Part shown: one piece after another, positions 1 through 6,900 of the stretch
Layout: each line of letters opens with the position of its first letter
Numbering within the stretch: position 1 is the first letter of the stretch
Assembly (NCBI GenBank): GCA_017432485.1
Contig: JAFRJB010000003.1
Location: 1-60,412 of the forward strand
Reading direction: 5' to 3'
DNA: 60,412 nucleotides
From: Clostridia bacterium
GTDB taxonomy: Bacteria; Bacillota; Clostridia; Oscillospirales; Acutalibacteraceae
Program-made: the position numbers and the translations under genes
Notes under the pieces: model-generated
Databases searched by the model: none
The model's input: only the letters and a program-made list of their open reading frames with translations
What the model was told of the DNA's origin: nothing

Positions 1-384
1 CGCAATGCGACAGCATTACTTCGCTGTTTTGCCTTGCCTTTGTAAAAATCAGGCAGACCAAAACTGCGCAGCACCTCTCGCTTAGGAATGTTCGAGATAA
101 TTTCTATGATTTTGATGCAGTTTGGCTTCCGCCAAACAAAGGAAAAGCAGAGGAATTAGCCGAATAGGGCAAGCGAGAGGCTATTAAGGGTCGATTGCTT
201 TTACCCTATGGAGCTGGCGCGCGATTGGCGCGACTGAGGGGTAGAAAAGTTGGTCGAAATCAATAAAAACTTTTTACTCCAACAACTCCGCAAATTCTTA
301 ATTTACAAACTATTTAAAAAAATTTTATTTCCTATTCACTCCTATTTGAGAAAATAGTCCCATTCCGCAATGGGAGAAAGACTT
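1..384. other. Non-coding left edge
   Basis: No reading frame here has recognisable family features. The stretch holds a short stem (GTTTGGC/GCCAAAC, 120-137), a 33-bp sequence repeated at 25582-25614 (216-248), an AT-rich segment (about 260-330), and a small stem CTATTT/AAATAG at 342-357 just before the first gene. The beginning may be the remnant or end of something outside the window; nothing visible decides this. Confidence 0.5.
216..248 (+). repeat. Dispersed 33-bp repeat, copy A
   Basis: This 33-bp stretch (core GCGCGATTGGCGCGACTGAG) is present without mismatch, in inverted orientation, at 25582-25614 upstream of the dCMP deaminase gene. The core is itself an imperfect palindrome (GCGCG-ATTG-GCGCG-like arms). 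Both copies are intergenic. Confidence 0.85.
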
Positions 385-1158
385 ATGGCAAAAAAACTTA
401 TGAAAATTGCAGCTTCTGTTTTACTCATCGGCGCAGGGATTCTGCTGCTGTATTTATTTCGCTTGCAGGTGCCGCGGCACATTGTGAATTTTGCGACCGT
501 TTTAGGCTTGGTAGCAGGCATAGCGCTGATTGCCGCGGGGCTGTTTTTCCCCTTTATTCTCAAGGGAATCGTGGCACTGTGGCAGTTAAAAATCGGCAAG
601 GTGATACTCATTGGCGCGCTGGTTTTCGCCGTGGCGGGCGCAGGCGCTTTCGGCGGCATTTTAGGCTCGATTTTTGCAGCACAAAGCCGCACCGCGACCG
701 ACCAAAGCACCCTGCTGGTGCTCGGCTGCCAAATTCGCGGCAGCACCCCCAGCCGCATGCTCAGTGACAGAATTAACGCGGCGTATGACTACCTGAGCGA
801 GCACCCCGATGCAGTCGCTGTTTTGTGCGGCGGGCAGGGGGCAGATGAGGACCTGAGCGAAGGGCAGTGCATCTATAACATCTTAACCGAAAAGGGGATA
901 GACCCCGCAAGGCTTTACATCGAAAGCACTTCCACCACCACCGATGAAAATATCAAGCATGCGCTTGCGATTATTGAAAAAAACAACCTCTCTAAAGAGG
1001 TTGCCGTAGCGACCAACGACTTCCACCAAAAGCGCGCGAGAATGATATGCGCGCGCTACGGTTTAGATGCCTACGCGGTCAACGCCAAAACCCAAGCCTA
1101 CCTTGCCCCGGTGTATTACACCAGAGAAGTGTTTGGGGTGATAAAAGAGAGCGTTTAG
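385..1158 (+). CDS. YdcF/ElyC-like (DUF218) membrane protein
   Basis: A 257-residue protein with three N-terminal hydrophobic segments (roughly residues 5-25, 35-57 and 72-95) followed by a YdcF-type domain. The domain shows the family signs LLVLGCQI, S.RM..R...A..YL, a VLCGGQGADE segment, E..ST.T.EN and a late TNDFH..RA motif. The family is linked to envelope processes in bacteria, but its substrate is not established. I chose the ATG at 385 over the in-frame ATG at 370 because GGAG at 373-376 is well spaced for 385. A shared terminator lies downstream at 1296-1337. A second, soluble member of the family is at 11143-11607. Confidence 0.8.
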   Translation: MAKKLMKIAASVLLIGAGILLLYLFRLQVPRHIVNFATVLGLVAGIALIAAGLFFPFILKGIVALWQLKIGKVILIGALVFAVAGAGAFGGILGSIFAAQSRTATDQSTLLVLGCQIRGSTPSRMLSDRINAAYDYLSEHPDAVAVLCGGQGADEDLSEGQCIYNILTEKGIDPARLYIESTSTTTDENIKHALAIIEKNNLSKEVAVATNDFHQKRARMICARYGLDAYAVNAKTQAYLAPVYYTREVFGVIKESV

Positions 1159-1295
1159 CAATGGTCCCAGACCATTGCAGTGATATTCGTGCAAAGCACG
1201 AGTGATATATTTTGCTGAGCAAAATGTGATATTCCCTGCGGGAGTGATATATTTGCTTTGCAAATGTGAAGGGCGACACATTCGCACTTGATTAG
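1159..1295 (+). repeat. Hairpin concatemer H1 (GTGATAT linker)
   Basis: Directly after the stop codon come five different palindromes: 1159-1177 (CAATGGTC/GACCATTG), 1188-1200 (CGTGC/GCACG), 1210-1224 (TTTTGCT/AGCAAAA), 1233-1243 (TCCC/GGGA) and 1251-1265 (ATTTGC/GCAAAT). The four gaps between them carry the same GTGATAT word (starts 1180, 1202, 1226, 1244). The array ends with GTGAAGGGCG (1266-1275) and GCACTTGATTAG (1284-1295), an end module also found in H2 near 28.3 kb. Confidence 0.85.
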
Positions 1296-1337
1296 AAAAA
1301 AACCACCGTTGTGCCTGTTCGGCTGAAGGTGGTTTTT
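1296..1337. terminator. Bidirectional terminator
   Basis: The arms AAAAAACCACC and GGTGGTTTTT form a stem with A- and T-runs on both sides. It can end the YdcF transcript from the left and the kinase transcript from the right. Confidence 0.75.
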
Positions 1338-1356
1338 ATTTATTGTGACCGAAGCA

Positions 1357-2658
1357 TCACCGCTTTTGCTCTCTTGCAAACAAAATCGATGTAGTGAAAA
1401 GGTGTGCCTTTTCATCATACTGCCAGTCGTAAATGCCGCCGTACTTTTCGGCGATTTTGCGAATGCTTTTGGTACCGAAACCGTGGGTTTCTTTGTCGGC
1501 TTTGCGAGAGATTAAATTGCCGGCATTTTCTTGCGGCGCGCTGTCGCAGCTGTTGTGCAGCAAAAGCGCATCCATATAGTCGCTTTGCTGCTTAAGCACC
1601 AAAGTAATCTTTTTTTTCGCGCTCTGCGCGGCGGCTTCCACCGCGTTGTCTAACAGGTTATTGAGCAGTGCGGTCAAATCCACACTGTCAATCTGATGAA
1701 GATTGGCGGTTTTGACATCAAAAGAAAACTCAATATTTTTGATTTCACACAAAGAAACATACTTACTCAAAACCAAATCCAAGGTTTTATTTTTACTCAC
1801 ACCAATGGTGCTGAATTTTTCAATCGCCGGGTATATTTTATCAATATAGTCATCCGCTTCTTCCAAAGAGCCCATATTGCGGATGGTAGCTAAATGGTTT
1901 TTAAAATCATGCGCTAAAATTTGCATATCGTCATTTTTCTTTTCGATGATGGAAAAATACTGCTCATCTAACTCCCGCTTTTGTTTTTCGAGGGTCAGTT
2001 CACTGATTTTATCCGCCTGCCGAACCAGATAGCTGCGATTATACAGCAGAAGAAATGTCAGTAACAGCAAAAGCCCCGCGATAATGCCCCAAACAATGTT
2101 CATTTCCCGATTATATTGCGTCTTGCGGGAAATATACTCGACCATTGTTAATATCGCAACATTGGAAAGGGGAACCGTTAAGGTTAAAATCATGCCTTTT
2201 TTGCTGACGGAGTTGCTCTTATTGCGATTAAAAATCCAGATTAAGAGCATCATACAAACAAATTGAAGGGTCTTGCTGATTAACACCACAAACAGGTAGC
2301 CGTGAAAATCATCGTGAAAATCCGTGTCATATAAGTTATAAAGGATATTGACAAGCGGTATAGACACATACTCGGTTGCCGCCAATAAAGCAAGATAGAG
2401 GATACCTTGAAACAGGGAGCTCAAAATGCTCTCGCCATACACAAAACGCACAATGAGGAAAATTGTCAACACAATGACCGGTCCGTTGATATACACCTTA
2501 CCCAAAAGGAATACGAAAAACAGAACCGTAAACCCTAACAAAATCCATAAAAGCCGCGTGCTCTTCTTATATTTACTGTTAAAAATGCTGTTGCAGTAGT
2601 AATAGAAAAAGAGCGCTTGCAACAGGTAAAGCACGATATTAATAACAGTAGTTCCCAT
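1357..2658 (-). CDS. GHKL sensor histidine kinase (AgrC/HPK10 type)
   Basis: A 433-residue membrane kinase. The N-terminal half has about six hydrophobic segments (to about residue 210), then a helical stretch and a kinase core with the H-box AHDFKNHL (His near residue 251), the N-box LLNNLLDNAVEAA (about 330-342) and a glycine box HGFGTKSI (about 390). This arrangement and the GHKL ATPase without a HisKA domain fit the AgrC/peptide-sensor group that phosphorylates LytTR regulators. It begins 9 bp after the response regulator gene and is almost surely co-transcribed. No AgrB/AgrD-like peptide gene is visible nearby, so the signal is unknown. Confidence 0.88.
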   Translation of the reverse strand: MGTTVINIVLYLLQALFFYYYCNSIFNSKYKKSTRLLWILLGFTVLFFVFLLGKVYINGPVIVLTIFLIVRFVYGESILSSLFQGILYLALLAATEYVSIPLVNILYNLYDTDFHDDFHGYLFVVLISKTLQFVCMMLLIWIFNRNKSNSVSKKGMILTLTVPLSNVAILTMVEYISRKTQYNREMNIVWGIIAGLLLLLTFLLLYNRSYLVRQADKISELTLEKQKRELDEQYFSIIEKKNDDMQILAHDFKNHLATIRNMGSLEEADDYIDKIYPAIEKFSTIGVSKNKTLDLVLSKYVSLCEIKNIEFSFDVKTANLHQIDSVDLTALLNNLLDNAVEAAAQSAKKKITLVLKQQSDYMDALLLHNSCDSAPQENAGNLISRKADKETHGFGTKSIRKIAEKYGGIYDWQYDEKAHLFTTSILFAREQKR

Positions 2659-2667
2659 TTTTACCTC

Positions 2668-3384
2668 CTAACAATCCCCGCCGCGCGCTTCAAACAATAC
2701 CTGCTTTCTGACTTCTGCCTGCCTTTTGGGCGAAACGGGAATAGAAACGGTTTTCATGTTCTCTCGCACCGCAATAGCCGTGCGCTCAAAGCGCACAATA
2801 TAGTTTTTGTTGAGCACAAAAGAAGCGTGGGGCACAATAAAGTCCGGCGAAGCAAGCATTTCTTTAATCTCTTTGAGCGGCAGCTTGGTTTCGATGGTGT
2901 TATCGACCGTGCACACAAAGGTTTTTTTGAATTTTGACTCGGCATAGATGATGTCCGCCTTTTTGATGCGATAGGTTCTGTTGTTTTTACCTTTGATTTC
3001 CACTGTGCCTTGCCCAAACTCTTGCAGCGCTTTATCGAGCGCCGAAAACAGGCGCTCTTTTTCTACCGGCTTGTCCAGGTAGCGCAAAACATTTAAATCC
3101 ATCGCATCATCTAAATAGCGGTGGTAGGCGGTGACAACAATAAACAGCGCCGCCCGGTTTTGCTCGCTAATGGCGCGGATAAGCTCCAACCCGCTGAGTG
3201 CACCGAGCTCTATATCCACAAAGAAAATAGCATTCTCTTTTGCGGCGTCGCCGGCAAGCAGCGCTTCCGCGCTCTCAAACACACTCACCTGCACGTCGCA
3301 AGCCTTTGCGGCAAAGTACTCATCTATGAGCGCGCGCAGCTGCTGCGCTTGCGCGGCAATATCTTCACAAATACAAATTTTCAT
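2668..3384 (-). CDS. LytTR-family response regulator
   Basis: A 238-residue two-domain regulator. The receiver domain (about 1-120) has the acidic start ICED, the phospho-acceptor Asp in FFVDIELG (about residue 55), VTAYH and the conserved Lys in YLDKPV. A LytTR DNA-binding domain follows (about 130-235; YAES..K, LP.L.E...L..P.F...H.SF.LN..YI). I chose the ATG at 3384 because the receiver starts there; an upstream extension to 3459 would add 25 residues foreign to the family and would precede the likely promoter (3410-3439). It partners with the downstream kinase. Targets are unknown. Confidence 0.9.
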   Translation of the reverse strand: MKICICEDIAAQAQQLRALIDEYFAAKACDVQVSVFESAEALLAGDAAKENAIFFVDIELGALSGLELIRAISEQNRAALFIVVTAYHRYLDDAMDLNVLRYLDKPVEKERLFSALDKALQEFGQGTVEIKGKNNRTYRIKKADIIYAESKFKKTFVCTVDNTIETKLPLKEIKEMLASPDFIVPHASFVLNKNYIVRFERTAIAVRENMKTVSIPVSPKRQAEVRKQVLFEARGGDC

Positions 3385-3409
3385 TTTTTTACCCTTTCGC
3401 TTTGGTTCT

Positions 3410-3439
3410 ATTATATCATTGTAGCGCAAATTTATGCAA
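3410..3439 (-). promoter_or_regulatory. Probable promoter of the two-component operon
   Basis: On the minus strand, TTGCAT (3434-3439) and TATAAT (3410-3415) are separated by 18 bp, 25 bp upstream of the regulator start codon. Confidence 0.6.
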
Positions 3440-3489
3440 CAGAAAAGCCTTTGCGACAACTATCGAAAAATCGGGAATAAAAAAAGAAA

Positions 3490-3547
3490 GCGCGCTGTGC
3501 GCGCCACCATTCATTCCGAATTTCGCACTCCGCATTCCGCATTTGAG
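3490..3547 (+). repeat. Heptad array W1 with leading hairpin
   Basis: A perfect hairpin GCGCGC-TGT-GCGCGC (3490-3504) is followed by CACCA and then five consecutive 7-bp words from 3513 to 3547 with consensus ATTCCGC (variants ATTCCGA, ATTTCGC, ACTCCGC, ATTTGAG). The period is exactly 7 bp. Confidence 0.75.
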
Positions 3548-3652
3548 TGCCCACCCTCAAAGCATTTACTATGTATAACATTTGTTGCACACCCGCATAG
3601 CGGGTGGTTGTTTGTTGAGCGCGGCGGAACAGTCTAAAGACATTAACTAAAA
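3548..3652. other. Intergenic stretch with one hairpin
   Basis: No gene is visible. A hairpin CACCCGC-ATA-GCGGGTG lies near 3590-3606. The rest is unassigned sequence leading into the terminator copy at 3653. Confidence 0.5.
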
Positions 3653-3966
3653 AGAGCTGCCGTATCAGGCAGCTCTCAGCGTGTAGAAAAACTCGTTTTT
3701 CTACACGCTGGCAGATGTTGAAAGAGTGAGCTAAAATTTGTCAATCTCTGCGCTGAGGCGTATATAGATACTCCAAGCAGAGATTGGCAAAAACACAAAA
3801 TCGCCGTAACTACGGCGATTTTCTATACACTGTTTCCAACTATTTGATATTTGTGTATTGTTAAAGATGTTTTTGAATACACTTTAGAATCGATAACTAA
3901 AATTATTAATCGTGTGGTTTTAGCCACTTTTTCGACAGTCTGAGAGCTGCCGTATCAGGCAGCTCT
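3653..3966. mobile_element. Small element flanked by duplicated terminator hairpins
   Basis: A 24-bp terminator stem-loop (stem AGAGCTGCC/GGCAGCTCT, loop GTATCA) occurs identically and in the same orientation at 3653-3676 and 3943-3966. The 266 bp between them (3677-3942) have imperfect inverted ends matching CAGnnTGTnGAAAAA (14 of 19 positions). Internal palindromes are GTGTAGAAAAAC/GTTTTTCTACAC (3681-3706), AATCGCCGT/ACGGCGATT (about 3799-3822) and GTGG/CCAC near the right end. This is the picture of a non-autonomous insertion with the whole terminator as its target-site duplication. No coding capacity is seen. A related end lies at 60262. Confidence 0.7.
3943..3966 (-). terminator. Terminator of the solenoid protein gene
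   Basis: A 9-bp stem with a 6-nt loop lies 7 bp after the stop codon at 3974. Its downstream side is now the end of the inserted element (CAGACTGTCGAAAAAG) rather than a plain U-run. The second copy at 3653-3676 is followed on the minus strand by TTTTT, so together they may restore termination. Confidence 0.65.
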
Positions 3967-3973
3967 TCATTTT

Positions 3974-6900
3974 TTAACAGCCAAAGTAGCGGCTTGCCTG
4001 CACACTGTAAAGATACAGCGCTCTTGCAAGGTTCGCATAATCCGTGTTATTTGTGCTTGCAGCGATGGCTTTTGCAATATTGGTTGCCGCCAACGTAACA
4101 TCGCCTGCCGTGGTGTTAACTGTCACAAGGTTATCCATATTGCCGGAAGCAATACCCTTGATATTGATACAGTTCCTGTTACCCTTCTCGGTCACTTCAG
4201 CACGCACGCTGTCACTGCCCTTGGCAGAAGCAATCGACACGCCCGGCACCTTGAGGGTGCCGCTATAGAAAATATTGACTTCCAAAGCGGAAACCACCGT
4301 AAAGGAGAAACCGGTTGCGGGAATGCCCACGCTTGTTTCCGGCACTTCCATATCATCTGCCGCCATGGTGGTCACAGCGAGGTTATTATATGCCGGTGCT
4401 TGCGGAGCATCATAAGCAAAGTAGACCTGAGAAGCGATACAGTAATCTTCCAGCGCGGCGCAAAGAGCGGCGAGAGAAGCGTAAGCGTCATTCTTCTCGG
4501 CAAGGGTCTTCACCTGCTCACACTTCGCCTTCACATTGGTGGTCGCGGTAAATACCGGCTCTGCCACTTCGGCGCTCGCATACAGCCCAATCGTAATGTC
4601 ATCGGCAAACTGTGCCGGTGCCATTCTGAAAGAAAACTTGTAGGTGCCGCTGTAGGTATCCCCGCTTTTCATGTACTTGGCGGCTTCGCCAAGCGCGATG
4701 ATATCCGTCGTGATATTCTTCTCTTTTCCGATATCCGCATTGTGGTTGTAAGTCAGCTTCACGACGGCTTTGCCTGCCTCCAAACCGTAGGAGTCCGCAT
4801 CGAGGTAAACATTGAGACTTACACCGTCATTAAGCGTGAGGGACGCGCCGTTGCGATGCACGGTAGCCATCTCTTTCGTGTTGCTGTATTCTTCGCCGTT
4901 AAAGATTGCCGTTGCCCGATAGGTTTTGCCGTCCGCCAACGGTGTGACAACGGCATCGACTGCTTCGCACCGCTGACAAAGCGAACAGGTAAACACGGCA
5001 GTGGCGCTGCTGCAATCGGCAGCCCAATTCCAAACCGGTTCGCCGTAGTCATGCTCACCTTGCGTATAAACCGCCGTGTAGGTAACATCCGCGCTTACCG
5101 CGGGTAAGGCATCGGGTGCATAGACCTTTTCGCCATCACTCCAGCCGCTAAAGCAATAGTGCGTTTGCCCTTCAATGTATGTGGCAGGCAGGGTGCTGTC
5201 AAAAGAAGGGGTGGAAGTGACAAGCACATTTTCATCCGTTTCGGCAAGCGTATCGCCTATCATCCAGCGCACGGTATAGCGAGGGGCTTTGCGCAGTGTC
5301 TTGCCGTCGAGAGCGCTCACTTGCGCACTTGAGAGGCTGCCGCTGTAAAGCGCCTTGCCGTCATACAGGGTTTGCCCCTGCACCACCGCTACGGTACCGT
5401 TATTCAAGGTGCCGATTTTAATGCGGTCATCATCATTTGCACAACCGAGTGTAATGCTCCCGGCATCTTGCGGCACAAACAGATTTCCGATTTCTATATT
5501 GCCCGCATAAAAGCCTGCGCTCATTGTAAGCATAAACGGCAGGTTAACATTGCCGCCGTAAATATCAATCCCCGTCAAACTGCTGTTGTGTTGGATTTGC
5601 ATGCTGCCGGTTTTTCCGCTTTGCGCAAATACGCGCAGAGTGCAAAGTTTGTTGGCATCGGCATAGTCGAAGTGATGCACACGCAAATGCGCACCATCGG
5701 CAAGAATCAGTTTAACCCCCTCGGAAATCTTCAATTTGTCTTGATAGTTGATTTCCGAACGCGCCACATACCAGCCGCTTTCGAGCACGGTTTCGCTGCC
5801 GGTAAGTATTGCCGCCGTTGCGATGCTTTGCGTGCCGTTTTCATTGATGTAGGGCACGCGGATTTTTCCGCTCGCAGCATACGTTGCGGTATAAACGGCA
5901 TCCTCCGTAACGGGTGCAACGGCAGGGGACCAGCCTGCAAACACATATTCGGCTTCGCCGTCAAAATACGAGGCAGGGGTTGCGCCGTTATATTCCGGTG
6001 TTGTGCCGTAAGGCACATTTTCATCCGTTTCGAGGGTTTGCGCGCCGGCAACCCAGCGCACCGTATGCGTGGTTATCTTAAAGCTTGCCGTGATGCTCAC
6101 ATCGCTTTCCGGCATTTTAAATTTATTGTTTTCAACCTCAATGTGACCGCCTTCGCTATCGCTCACCTCCAGGGCATCAAGCACATAGCCTTCATCGGGT
6201 GTGGTGGTAATGCAAACCGGTTCGCCTGCCTTTGCGTGCGCTTTATCGGCGCTGATTGTGCCGTGTTCGGTTTGAGCCGCGGTGATATTCCACATGATGT
6301 TAACGGTGCGTGTGTCGGTGTAAGTATCACCGTTAAATGTGCATACCGCATGAGCGGTTCTGCTATTGCCTTCATCTTCCCATGTTACCTTTGCGCTGAT
6401 GGTTTGCTCTTCTTCGCAGTCTTTGCAACGAAATACCGCCTGGGCATTGGTGTATTCATCCAACCAAACCCACTCCGGCTCCGCATAATTATGCTCCACA
6501 TACGGCATAAGCGTTTTGCCCTGAAGCGCGCTGACCTGCTCGGCGCTCAAGGTGCCTTTGTATACATTGCCGTTTTCATCGCAAAATGCCTGATTTGCAA
6601 CCACGCTCGTGTTTTCGCTCTCTAAAGAATCAAAGTGAATGCGGTCACTCTTTTGCTGCCAGGCGAGTTGCAAACTTTTGTTGAGCGGCATATTGCCGAT
6701 AGTCGCATTGCCGCCGAGGATAGCGGCTCTGTCACAAACCAAAACAGCCGCTTTAAAGGTACCGCCGCTTATCACGCAATTTTTAGTGGATTCAAAAAAG
6801 CCCGTTTCACTGTCAACCACACCGCCGTATTGTGCAAAGTCCGTTAAAACCGTGTGGCGCTTACCGAGAAGTAAAGTGCCTGTTTGTTGTGTTTGCCCAT

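Noticed and set aside
1..384. Pseudogene at the left edge
   Set aside because: Short frames in this stretch show no family resemblance, and part of it is a dispersed repeat; a gene remnant cannot be supported.
1159..1295. CRISPR array
   Set aside because: The constant part is only about 7 bp and the variable parts are short palindromes rather than 30-bp spacers; no cas genes are present.
5372..6625. 417-codon plus-strand open frame inside the solenoid protein gene
   Set aside because: Antisense shadow of a very long gene with repetitive codons; no motif, signal peptide or ribosome site.
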